From contig CAVSAU010000014.1 of NCBI GenBank assembly GCA_963726065.1, forward strand, positions 62,001 to 126,000: a stretch of 64,000 nucleotides of DNA, read 5' to 3'. Below the pieces are notes generated by a model. It saw only the letters and a program-made list of their open reading frames with translations, had not been told where the DNA came from and searched no databases. Each line of letters opens with the position of its first letter. Position 1 is the first letter of the stretch. Shown here in pieces: positions 44,664-53,126 of the stretch. Made by a program: the position numbers and the translations under genes. Source of the DNA: Neomesorhizobium sp963726065 (lineage in GTDB: Bacteria; Pseudomonadota; Alphaproteobacteria; Rhizobiales; Rhizobiaceae).

Positions 44664-46412
44664 TTGCAACAGAATACGCCTGCCGCCCCCGCAGTGCGCG
44701 AAACTCTCGAGCGATTGCTCGCCAGCGAGACCTTTGGACGGTCCGAGCGAGCACGCAAGCTCATTCGCTATCTCGTCGAACGGGAACAAGCCGGTGAAGC
44801 CGAGAGGCTGAAAGGCTTCTCGATCGCCATGGACGTGTTCGGCAAGGACGCCGATTTCGACTCCTCTACCGATGCAGTGGTGCGGGTCCAGGCCGGGCGG
44901 CTGCGCGAGCTGCTGGCCCAGTACTTCGCCACCGAGGGCGCCAACGACCCGATCCGCATCATCATTCCGCGCGGCAGCTATGTGCCGGCCTATGAACCCG
45001 CGACGCCCAAGCCCGCCGCCGCGAAGCAGCCTGCCGCCGAGGCCGTGGCCGAGGCTGGCGGCGTGGTCGGTGCGCTCGGCGGCCATCCTCTGGCCTTGCC
45101 GGGCGGTCTCGGCCGCAATCGTCCGCCGGCGATGCAACTGGCTCGCCAGTTGCGGCTGTTCTGGGCCGCAATGGCGCTGATCATCGGAATGCTGGGTTTT
45201 GTGGTCTACCGGATGACAGCGCCCGAAACAGCCGCCGTCGGCGACTTGATCACTGCCGCAACCGGTCAGCCGCCGGGCACCAGCGCCCGCATAGCGGCGG
45301 AAGCGCTGCCGACCGTCCACATCAAGATGAAAACCGAGAACCAAAATACCGGACGGGTCGCCTCGGTCCTGCGCCGCGGCCTGTCCAGCTTCGACACGGT
45401 ATCATTCATGGCGCAGGCTGGCGAGGAGCCTCCAGGCCCGCTCGATTACGCCATCGAGGTGTCGGCCGGGGTAGAGCCCGGCAGTGTCGATATCGAATTG
45501 CAGTACCGCGCCACCGGGAAGGTTCTGTTGTCGCGGACGCTGTCGGCCGAAGAGATCGCCGGTTCGCTCGACGATCAGATTGCGACGATGCTGAGTTCAT
45601 CGATACCGGTGTCGGGCATTCTTTATGCGCATATAGAGCAGAGCGGCCTGCAGTCGGGCCTGACCAACTGCCTGCTGCTCAACGACGACTATTACTTGAA
45701 CCAAACGGAAGCCAATCATCTGGCGGCCTACAAATGCTTCGAAGGGCTGGTCAAGGCTGGCGCCAAATCGCCGCTTGTCTATTCCGAGATCGCATCGCTG
45801 CACCTCAAGACGGTGACCGATGGCTTCGCCTATCCAAAAGGCGCGACCGCGGAACAGGGCCTGGAACTCGCCCGCAAGGGCGTGCTGATGGGACCGACCA
45901 GCCCCTATGCCCATCGGTCCTACGGGTTCTTGAACTCACGCGCCGGCACGCCCGAAGAATCCATCCGCTGGATGAAAAAGGCGTACGAACTCAATACGTT
46001 CGACCTTTCCATGGCGGCGGCCTATGCCTATGCCTTGATCTTCTCCGGCGATTACCCGGAGGGCGTGCCGGTGATGAAGCGTGCGGTCGAACTGTCGAGC
46101 GCGCATCCCAGCTGGTGGGACTTCGGCCTGTTCCTCGGCCAATATATGCTCGGCAACAAGGCTGGCGCGGCGCAGGCCGCCGATGCGCTGGCCACCACCA
46201 AGCGGCCGCATTATCTGGCTGCGCGGCTGGTCGTGGCGTCAGAGGCGGGCGACAAGGCCGCGGCCGAAGCGCTTGTCGCGCAAATCGTCGGGGCCTTTTC
46301 GCAATTCGCCGAAGATCCGCGCTCGACCTTCGTCAACGGCAAATATCCGGCCGATTTCATCGACAAATTTGTTTCCGATTTGCGTGCCGCCGGTCTAGAC
46401 GGCAGAAGTTAA
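44664..46412 (+). CDS. Membrane-anchored winged-helix-like/TPR signalling protein
   Basis: A 582-residue protein. The N-terminal domain of about 105 residues (FGRSERARKLIRYLVEREQA, KGFSIAMDVFGKDADFDSST, DAVVRVQAGRLRELLAQYF, RIIIPRGSYVPAYEP) is the DNA-binding-like module often fused to TPR and cyclase-type proteins. After an Ala/Pro-rich linker comes a single membrane helix (LFWAAMALIIGMLGFVVY), then a TolB-like region and TPR repeats. No cyclase domain. The start is a TTG at 44664 with AAAGG eight bases upstream; no ATG fits the domain. Its C-terminal architecture mirrors the two cyclases at the left of the window. Confidence 0.78.
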   Translation: MQQNTPAAPAVRETLERLLASETFGRSERARKLIRYLVEREQAGEAERLKGFSIAMDVFGKDADFDSSTDAVVRVQAGRLRELLAQYFATEGANDPIRIIIPRGSYVPAYEPATPKPAAAKQPAAEAVAEAGGVVGALGGHPLALPGGLGRNRPPAMQLARQLRLFWAAMALIIGMLGFVVYRMTAPETAAVGDLITAATGQPPGTSARIAAEALPTVHIKMKTENQNTGRVASVLRRGLSSFDTVSFMAQAGEEPPGPLDYAIEVSAGVEPGSVDIELQYRATGKVLLSRTLSAEEIAGSLDDQIATMLSSSIPVSGILYAHIEQSGLQSGLTNCLLLNDDYYLNQTEANHLAAYKCFEGLVKAGAKSPLVYSEIASLHLKTVTDGFAYPKGATAEQGLELARKGVLMGPTSPYAHRSYGFLNSRAGTPEESIRWMKKAYELNTFDLSMAAAYAYALIFSGDYPEGVPVMKRAVELSSAHPSWWDFGLFLGQYMLGNKAGAAQAADALATTKRPHYLAARLVVASEAGDKAAAEALVAQIVGAFSQFAEDPRSTFVNGKYPADFIDKFVSDLRAAGLDGRS

Positions 46413-46517
46413 AGCGTCGACCAAATTCGAGATCCGCAAATGCAGCCGTTCATCGAGCTTAAAGTCGGCTGCCCGGGCCGGCCCGGTCAAGGTGCGCATA
46501 GATCGCAAAAACAGGTG

Positions 46518-47306
46518 TTATTGCTGGCCTGGTTTGTTTCGCTCCAGTGCCCTGGAGAGCTTGGATTCCAACGCGTAGCTGACGCGTCTTTCATCAGCGG
46601 ACAAACCGGGATGCTGTATGCGGCAATGGAGGATGTAGCGATCGTGAGGAGTGTTGTTCCAAACCTCATGAGGAAAAGTATCGTCAAAAAGCAGGACCTT
46701 GCCATTTTCCCAGCGACGCGTATCGCCGCCAACTTTGATGGCGATGTCGCCATCCGGAATCCTCATGCCATAATGCAATCGAAGCTTGTGGTTTACGCCT
46801 CCGCAATGAACGGGAATTGACCCTCCCGCCTTCAGGACCGAAAAGTGGGATTTTGCGATATAGTTCGCGTCACGCATTTCACGCAAAATGGCGGCGATTT
46901 TCGGAAACACCTTGGAAGCACCTGGCGCCTCCTCGGCCTCGTTGCCGTAGAACAAGAAAATTTTCCACCCTTCATTCGCGCCGTAATAGAACGTGGCTGC
47001 TCCCTCGCCAAATGTCACCGAGCCCATGTTGTTTTCGAATTCTTCCTGATACTCCCCAAACAGGACTTCCATCCGCTTCAGTAAGCCCTGCATGACGGGG
47101 TCAAAATCTTCGATACTCCACCATGGTTTGTCTTCGAGGCCCGGAACAGTCATGAAGTCCGAATTCTGTACGGGAATGTTCTCCGTTGAACGAACAACGT
47201 CGCTCACGTGAAATTTTGCCCTCTTGAAGCGCCAGCAATCGACACCCGTTTCCCTCTCAGCCTCATCGACAACGCCCGACCAGATTGTTTCGATGTTTTC
47301 ATACAT
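46518..47306 (-). CDS. Aspartyl/asparaginyl beta-hydroxylase-family dioxygenase
   Basis: A 262-residue non-haem Fe(II)/2-oxoglutarate oxygenase of the AspH family. The core includes KSHFSVLKAGGSIPVHCGGV with the first iron-binding His, NHKLRLHYGM, and FDDTFPHEVWNNTPHDRYIL with the second His and the 2-oxoglutarate-binding Arg. The ATG at 47306 has GGAG six bases upstream; the ATG at 47318 has none. The frame stays open far upstream but the family starts here. The substrate could be a protein, peptide or lipid; bacterial members are diverse. Confidence 0.85.
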   Translation of the reverse strand: MYENIETIWSGVVDEAERETGVDCWRFKRAKFHVSDVVRSTENIPVQNSDFMTVPGLEDKPWWSIEDFDPVMQGLLKRMEVLFGEYQEEFENNMGSVTFGEGAATFYYGANEGWKIFLFYGNEAEEAPGASKVFPKIAAILREMRDANYIAKSHFSVLKAGGSIPVHCGGVNHKLRLHYGMRIPDGDIAIKVGGDTRRWENGKVLLFDDTFPHEVWNNTPHDRYILHCRIQHPGLSADERRVSYALESKLSRALERNKPGQQ

Positions 47307-47519
47307 GTTTTGCTCCATGGGGGACGTCTCTCGCTCGCTGGCCGCGTTTCTCATTAAATCTAGACGTGTGTTCCGCCCGTGGGAAGCAGGCGGATGACCG
47401 CCACGCCGTTCCCGATCCGGACGAACCGCCGACAAGGACGGTTTACCCGTCATCGCTTTCATGGAAGGCTGTGTGACAGGCTCGAATCTTCGGCGGGATG
47501 CTCTTCTTGAATTCAATCC

Positions 47520-48266
47520 TTGTATGCTTTGCAAAGCGGCCAAGGTCCGCAAACGATCGTGCTGCTGCACGGATTTGGCGGCTGCCACGGCCTGTGGCGG
47601 CCGCTGCAGCAAGCGCTTGCTAGAGATGCCCGCGTGCTGGCCTATGATCTCCCCGGCCATGGCGACTTCCTGGACTGGCCGGATGCCGGCCCGGCCAAGG
47701 TGGCGGTGCGGGCGATATTGGCCGATCTTGAAGAGCGCGGCGTTGATCGTTTCCACATTGCCGGGCATTCGATGGGCGGCGCGATCGCGGCGATGATGGC
47801 ATTGGCTGCGCCTCTCCGCGTCGCGTCGCTCACTCTCCTGGCGCCGGGCGGCTTCGGCGAGGAGATCAACGGGCGGCTTTTGGCCCGCTATGCGGCGGCA
47901 ACGAGCGAGGATCAAATTCGCGCCTGCCTGGAAACGATGGCCGGATGGCCAAACCCGGTGCCGGACGAGGCGGTGGAGGTGCTGGCGGAGATGCGCCGCC
48001 GTCCCGGCCAGACCGACAAGCTGGTGGAGATCGCCGCCTCGATCGCCCGCGATGGCCGTCAGGGCGTCATTGCCCGCGAAAAGCTTGCCCAGTTGCCGAT
48101 GCCGGTCTCGGTCGTCTGGGGCATTCTCGACGGCGTATTGCCGGTGCACCAGGCAAACTGCCTGCCGTCGCTCTTCGCACTCCACCTGATCCCTGGAGCC
48201 GGCCACATGCTGCCCGAGGAGAAGCCAGAACTGGTGACGGAAATCATCCGCCGCACGATGCGCTGA
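47520..48266 (+). CDS. Alpha/beta hydrolase
   Basis: A 248-residue alpha/beta-fold hydrolase. The catalytic triad is the Ser in IAGHSMGGAIAA, the Asp in WGILDGVLPVHQ and the His in PGAGHMLPEE; the oxyanion region is LLHGFGGCHGLWRPL. The start is a TTG at 47520 (MYALQSGQGPQTIVLLHGF), giving family length; no ATG lies nearby in frame. It resembles 3-oxoadipate enol-lactonase-type esterases, but the substrate is unknown. No operon partner. Confidence 0.85.
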   Translation: MYALQSGQGPQTIVLLHGFGGCHGLWRPLQQALARDARVLAYDLPGHGDFLDWPDAGPAKVAVRAILADLEERGVDRFHIAGHSMGGAIAAMMALAAPLRVASLTLLAPGGFGEEINGRLLARYAAATSEDQIRACLETMAGWPNPVPDEAVEVLAEMRRRPGQTDKLVEIAASIARDGRQGVIAREKLAQLPMPVSVVWGILDGVLPVHQANCLPSLFALHLIPGAGHMLPEEKPELVTEIIRRTMR

Positions 48267-48412
48267 GTGGCGCCGCCCCGCACGCTGGACGCCGTTCGCG
48301 CCGCCGTGAAAACGCCGGTTTCGGATGCATTGGCTGAATGGTCGTGTTAATTCTTCCTTAACGATGGCCATAAGGGTTTGAACCGCCGGCCTGCTGATGG
48401 AGCCGAAGCCTG

Positions 48413-49165
48413 ATGAGTGAGCCAGGTGAAATCGTGACCCCGGCCGACAAGGGACGCAGGCTTGCCGACGCGATCCGCGATGTCCGCAACGCCACAGCCG
48501 ACCGCGAAGATGTGGTGGTGGACATGCGCGAGGCGCAGCGCATGCGGCTCGAACTGCTCGCTGCCGAACTCGCGCCGGTTTTCGCCGACGTGCCCGCCGA
48601 CAACGAATGGTTCGATTTTGCCATTTCGTCCGGCTTGCAGCCACGGCTTTGGATCGACGCGGTAAGCCACGTGTCGATGGGGCGCGACCGCCGCACCTAC
48701 CGTTTCCTGCGGGACACGCGACTCGGCCGCATCGTGCTGGCCGAATTGACTGACATGAAGCCTGTCGCCGACCAGGTGACGCGTTACGTTGCCGAACGCA
48801 TCGTGGAGCGCCAGCGCATGATGGAGGGCACGGCCACGCCCGCTCTCGTCGCCAACGCGGCGCCCGCGCCCTCCAGCGTTGTGCCCACGCTTGTCACCGA
48901 ACCCAGGACCGGCCTCCCGGAGATCCGCATTGAGGAAGGCACGCGGTCGGGCCGCTGGCAAGCCTTCTGGGCGGGGCTTGGCCTCGTCTTCGCCGGCGGC
49001 CTTGCCGGGCTTGTTCTGATGATGGCTGCCATCTGGCTGTGGAGCAGGGCTAGGCGACGCTCGGAATCAACCTTTGACAGCGAGCGGCCCAGCGACGGCA
49101 GGCTGCGTCTCGCCGATCAGATCCTGGCGAAGAAAGTTCTACCGGCGGCGTCGACGCACCGGTAA
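48413..49165 (+). CDS. Conserved hypothetical protein with one C-terminal membrane helix
   Basis: A 250-residue protein. The N-terminal helical domain (DREDVVVDMREAQRMRLELL, WIDAVSHVSMGRDRRTYRFL, RIVLAELTDMKPVADQVTRY) is followed by a Pro/Thr linker, one membrane helix (WAGLGLVFAGGLAGLVLMMA) and a basic tail. This is a rhizobial family I recognise only as conserved hypothetical. GGAG lies 12 bases before the ATG. Its 3' end may overlap the convergent phosphoesterase gene. Confidence 0.75.
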   Translation: MSEPGEIVTPADKGRRLADAIRDVRNATADREDVVVDMREAQRMRLELLAAELAPVFADVPADNEWFDFAISSGLQPRLWIDAVSHVSMGRDRRTYRFLRDTRLGRIVLAELTDMKPVADQVTRYVAERIVERQRMMEGTATPALVANAAPAPSSVVPTLVTEPRTGLPEIRIEEGTRSGRWQAFWAGLGLVFAGGLAGLVLMMAAIWLWSRARRRSESTFDSERPSDGRLRLADQILAKKVLPAASTHR

Positions 49166-50017
49166 GTCCGCGCCGTGTCAGGCGAAGCGTCCAGTCATTC
49201 TTGCTCGCCGGAAATGTCGAGCTGGTTGCATTGCGCGGCCGGTTTCGAGCCGCCCGGCGCCTGACCGGCCGCAGCGACGCCCACCACCGGCACAGTGCCG
49301 TCTTTGCCGGCGATCGTGTAGAGGCTGGGCAGGTGGGAATGGCCATGCAGCACCAGTTCGGCGCCGTGGCGCAGCACCGTCTTCTGGAAACGGCCGATGC
49401 CGAACAGGCGCTTGTGCGGCGGCGACCGCGTTGCGGATCGGCGGGTGATGGATCATGACGACGCGGAACAGGCCCTTCGCGCCGGTCGCGTCGAGCAGCC
49501 TGTGCCAGCCGCCGCTCTGATTCCTCGCGAAAATAGCCGGTCGCCATGAACGGGGCGGTCGCGCGCGCCGAGGTGACGCCGATCAGCGCGACGTTGCCGC
49601 TGAGGCGCAGATATGGAAATGCCGTCGCGGTCGCGTGGCGGATTGGCGCCGTCGCCTGTCATCCAGTTGCCCCAGGCTCGGCAAACCTTGTCGAAGCGCG
49701 CCGGGAACGTAGGCGTCGTGATTGCCGGGCACAACCGACACATCATGCGGATCGCCAAGCAGTTCCAGCCACTGCCTGGCCATATCGATCTCGATGTCGA
49801 GCGCCAGGTTGACGAGGTCGCCGGTCACGGCGATATGGTTCGCGCCCGACGCCTTCATGTCGCCCACGATGGCGTCGATGACGCTGTCGTGCAGGAACTG
49901 CCGGCGGTTGCGGTGCCAGTTGACGTAGCCGGTGATCCGCTTGGAGACGAGATCGCGATAGGCTACATCGGGAAGCGGCCCCAGATGGACGTCGGAAAGA
50001 TGCGCGAGCCTGAACAT
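49050..50017 (-). pseudogene. Calcineurin-like metallophosphoesterase, frameshifted
   Basis: About 310 residues when repaired. Di-metal motifs: LAHLSDVHLG (DxH), AVTGDLVNLA (GDxxN/D), VVPGNHDAY (GNHD), then VVMIHHPPI and LVLHGHSHLPSLY in later frames. Breaks lie near 49620, 49600, 49520, 49430 and 49200. Removing one base in CTTGC at 49200-49204 joins ISGEQ to NDWTLRLTRRGL. The exact 3' end is uncertain; if it is at 49050 it overlaps the convergent gene by about 115 bases. A cytosolic phosphodiesterase; substrate unknown. Confidence 0.78.
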
Positions 50018-50067
50018 TCATCCCTTCTAAGGCACGCTGTATCCGCTTGCCAACGGCCAATGGCCGC

Positions 50068-50568
50068 ATGAGCGAGACGATCAGCGACCGCGCCTTTCGC
50101 CAGACCGGGTGGCCGCGACTGCGCTCTCGACTTTTTCATTTGCTTTTTCTGCTGCGGCGACCGATGACGCTGGGCGTTCGCGGCCTGGTGCATGACGAGG
50201 CGGCAAACGCCGTCTTTCTTATTCGTCACACCTATGTACCCGGCTGGCAATTGCCGGGCGGCGGCGTCGAACTCGGCGAGACGATGGCCGAGTTGCTGGA
50301 ACGCGAGTTGGCGGAAGAGGGCAACATCGAATGCCTGACACCGCCGCAACTGCGCTCGCTGCATTTCAACCGGCAGGCAAGCCGCCGCGATCACGTCGCC
50401 CTCTATGTGATTTCGGCTTTTCGGCAGAGTGCGCCGAAAATGCCGGATTACGAGATCGCAGAGGCGGGGTTTTTCCCGCTCGGTCGGCTGCCGGAGGATA
50501 CGACCCCTGCAACGCGACGCCGACTTGCGGAAGTGTTCGACGGCACGCCGACCTCACCTTACTGGTAA
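50068..50568 (+). CDS. NUDIX hydrolase
   Basis: A 166-residue protein with a clear Nudix box: GGGVELGETMAELLERELAE continuing EGNI, matching Gx5Ex7REUxEExGU. The N-terminus has a basic helix (RLRSRLFHLLFLLRRPMTLG), after which the fold begins (VRGLVHDEAANAVFLIRHTY). Members hydrolyse nucleoside diphosphate-linked compounds; the substrate is unknown. The ATG at 50068 is preferred over an upstream start at 50047. Confidence 0.88.
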   Translation: MSETISDRAFRQTGWPRLRSRLFHLLFLLRRPMTLGVRGLVHDEAANAVFLIRHTYVPGWQLPGGGVELGETMAELLERELAEEGNIECLTPPQLRSLHFNRQASRRDHVALYVISAFRQSAPKMPDYEIAEAGFFPLGRLPEDTTPATRRRLAEVFDGTPTSPYW

Positions 50569-50578
50569 CCGCTAACTA

Positions 50579-51569
50579 TCAAGCTGCCTTTCTGAAACGG
50601 TCGCGGTTGTGCGGCGCCGCATAATCGATTTCCGGGCCGACCGGCACGATGCGCGTCGGGTTGATGGTTTCGTGGCTGCCGTAATAGTGCTTCTTGATGT
50701 GCGCGCATATCGACCGTTGCGGCCACGCCCGGCACCTGGAAGAGATCGCGCACATAGTTGGACAAGTTCGGGTAATCGGCGATGCGGCGCAGATTGCACT
50801 TGAAATGGCCGACATAGACCGGGTCGAAGCGCAGCAGCGTGGTGAACAGCCGCCAATCCGCTTCGGTGATGCGGTCGCCGGTGAGATAGCGGGTACGCGA
50901 CAGGATCTCCTCCAATTCGTCGAGCATGGCGAAGACGTCGCGGAAACCTTCTTCATAGGCCTGCTGCGTCGTGGCGAAGCCCGCCCGGTAGACGCCGTTG
51001 TTGAGCGACGGATAGATTTTGGCGTTCAGCCGGTCGATCTCGTCGCGCAGCGGCTCGGGATAAAAATCGACCGATGCATCGGCCCATTCGTCGAATGCGG
51101 AATTGAACATGCGAATGATTTCGGCGGATTCGTTGGAGACGATCGTCTCCTCCCGCTTGTCCCACAGAACCGGCACCGTCACCCGGCCGGAGTAGTGCGG
51201 GTCGGCTCTGGTGTAGATGTCACGCAGGAACCGGAGGCCATAAAGGGGATCGCCGGTGCCGCCGTCTTCGGCGAGAAAGGTCCAGCCATCCTTGCCTAGG
51301 AAATGGTGGACGACGGAGACCTGGATCAGGTCTTCAAGTTTCTTCAGCTTGCGGTAGATCAGCGTGCGGTGTGCCCAGGGGCAGGCGAGCGAGACATAAA
51401 GATGGTAACGTCCGGATTCGGCCTTGAAGCCGCGCTCGCGGCCTGGAGCTGGCGCGCCGTCGTGGGTGATCCAGTCGCGGAAGCCGGATTCCGAGCGCAC
51501 GAACTTGCCGAAGCTGGTTTCGGTATCGTACCAGTCGTCGCGCCAGACGCCATCAACGAGCAGTCCCAT
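50579..51569 (-). CDS. Glutathionyl-hydroquinone reductase (GST Xi/ECM4 type), C-terminal frameshift
   Basis: About 329 residues when repaired. Catalytic Cys in SLACPWAHRTLIYRKL, the signature of the Xi-class transferases that reduce glutathionyl-hydroquinones, followed by HHFLGKDGWTF and the C-terminal helical domain (YLTGDRITEADWRLFTTLLR, LRRIADYPNLSNYVRDLFQV). A +1 break near 50700-50710 shifts the last 40 or so codons; the neighbouring frame ends with the conserved HETINPTRIVPVGPEIDY. As printed the frame stops later (about 50559) with unrelated sequence. Confidence 0.88.
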
Positions 51570-51846
51570 GGAGCCCTTCCTTCTGTTGGTAACCGTTGAT
51601 GTAGGGCTGCGCGCGCGACAACGAAACCCCGCCATCGGTGAACAGTTCATCCATCTTGACGGTTCCTGACGAAAGCCGATTGCCGCGCGAAAGATTTGAT
51701 GCTAGCGGGATTTCCCGATGATGACGTTCCTTGCACCTCGGTTCGACCGACGACGAATGGGCGCCCGCGCTTAAAGCGCTGACTGGCGATAGCCGTGCTG
51801 TGCGCGGCGAAAAAGACCCTTCCTCTTCGCACCGGATGCAAAGACC

Positions 51847-52383
51847 ATGAACGCTGCCGACGTCGCTTACCTGCCGGAAACTCCGGCGCACGATCCCGAA
51901 ATCGACCACATCAACGAAGAGGCTTTTGGGCCGGGCCGCTTCACGCGCGCTGCCTACAAGATCCGCGAAGGTGGACCGCACGAGCGCGCGCTGTCCTTCG
52001 TGGCGACCTATGGCGGAGCGGTGATCGCCTCTGTGCGGATGACGCGGGTGGCCGCCGGCAAGGGCAGGGCGCTGATGCTCGGGCCGTTGGCGGTGCGGCC
52101 CGACTACAAGAATGTCGGCATCGGCAGAAAGCTGGTACGGATCGCATTGGAGGCGGCGCAGAAGACCGGCGCGGCGGCGGTCATTCTGGTCGGCGACGAG
52201 CCCTATTACGGGCCGCTCGGCTTCAAGCGCATCCCGCGCGGCCAGATTTCAATGCCGCGCCCCGTCGATCTCGACCGGCTGCTCGCCGTCGAATTCCAGC
52301 CCGGCGCTGTAGCCAGGCTGAGCGGCATGGTCGACCATGAGGACGTGTTGCTGCGGTCTGCAGTTCAGGTGAAGGTGGCCTGA
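51847..52383 (+). CDS. GNAT-family N-acetyltransferase
   Basis: A 178-residue acetyl-CoA-dependent acetyltransferase. The acetyl-CoA loop is in LAVRPDYKNVGIGRKLVRIA (variant of Q/RxxGxG/A), followed by AAAVILVGDEPYYGPLGFKR, the YhbS-like end where the Tyr-Tyr-x-x-x-Gly-Phe motif is typical. Substrate unknown. The ATG at 51847 begins the family alignment. Single gene, divergent from the reductase at 51569. Confidence 0.85.
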   Translation: MNAADVAYLPETPAHDPEIDHINEEAFGPGRFTRAAYKIREGGPHERALSFVATYGGAVIASVRMTRVAAGKGRALMLGPLAVRPDYKNVGIGRKLVRIALEAAQKTGAAAVILVGDEPYYGPLGFKRIPRGQISMPRPVDLDRLLAVEFQPGAVARLSGMVDHEDVLLRSAVQVKVA

Positions 52384-52462
52384 ACGGCCGCGATCCATAG
52401 AATGGCCGTTACCTACCCCTCGCGATCGCTGTATCGCGGCAGGAAGTTGGAGGGCCGCCACG

Positions 52463-52849
52463 ATGACGAAATCCGACCTCGCCGACGTCTACCGAGGCTA
52501 TATTGCCTGCCTGAACGAACAGGATTGGCCGAAACTGGGGCATTTCGTTCATGAGGGTGTTCACTACAATGGCGAGCGGATCGGGCTTTCAGGCTATCGC
52601 GAGATGCTGGAGGGAGATTTTCGCGCGATTCCAGACCTCCATTTCGACATTCATCTGCTGATTTCGGATCCACCACGCGTGGCGAGCCGTCTGCACTTCG
52701 ACTGCACGCCGAAAGGGACCCTGTTTGGCCTTCCTGTAAACGGAAAAAAAGTCTCGTTCGCCGAAAATGTGTTCTACGAGTTCAGGGATGGCCTGATCGA
52801 GAAAGTATGGTCGGTGATAGACAAGGCGGCGATCGAAGCGCAGCTTTAG
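52463..52849 (+). CDS. SnoaL-like/ester cyclase-family protein
   Basis: A 128-residue NTF2-fold protein: DLADVYRGYIACLNEQDWPK, GYREMLEGDFRAIPDLHFDI, RLHFDCTPKGTLFGLPVNGK, ENVFYEFRDGLIEKVWSVID. This family includes polyketide cyclases and many small hydrolases of unknown role. GGAGGGCC lies upstream of the ATG. No biosynthetic cluster is nearby, so a cyclase role is doubtful. Confidence 0.82.
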   Translation: MTKSDLADVYRGYIACLNEQDWPKLGHFVHEGVHYNGERIGLSGYREMLEGDFRAIPDLHFDIHLLISDPPRVASRLHFDCTPKGTLFGLPVNGKKVSFAENVFYEFRDGLIEKVWSVIDKAAIEAQL

Positions 52850-52892
52850 CGCAGGTGCGGGACGTGATGATCTGCGCATCATAACGGACCTT

Positions 52893-53063
52893 TCAATTTC
52901 GGTCCCGCCACACGGCCATGGCAATCGTCAGCCACCCGAACATGACCAAGAGCGCCAACACCAGCGGAACTGTTTCGCCGTTGATGAGGAAGGCGAGCGA
53001 GATAAAGGTAGCGCTCACGACGATGATGCCGAGGGCGACAAGACGCTGTCTTGGAGTCAGCAT
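52893..53063 (-). CDS. Small two-helix membrane protein at the end of the MoxR operon
   Basis: A 56-residue protein MLTPRQRLVALGIIVVSATF with two membrane helices (to AFLI, and VPLVLALLVMFGWLTIAMAV) and a charged C-terminus (WRDRN). GAGGG precedes the ATG at 53063. It follows the repaired stop of the large membrane protein (53127) by 63 bases on the same strand. Function unknown; probably part of the same envelope-associated complex. Confidence 0.62.
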   Translation of the reverse strand: MLTPRQRLVALGIIVVSATFISLAFLINGETVPLVLALLVMFGWLTIAMAVWRDRN

Positions 53064-53126
53064 TCTGCCCTCTGCTCCCATTTTCAGCGCCGCACCTCCT
53101 CAGCCAGGCAGGGAGCAGCGAGAAAC

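Noticed and set aside
46518..48644. A 708-codon minus-strand frame suggesting a very large hydroxylase
   Set aside because: Only the last 262 codons match the AspH family. The rest is antisense to the alpha/beta hydrolase gene, and a good ribosome site marks the start at 47306.
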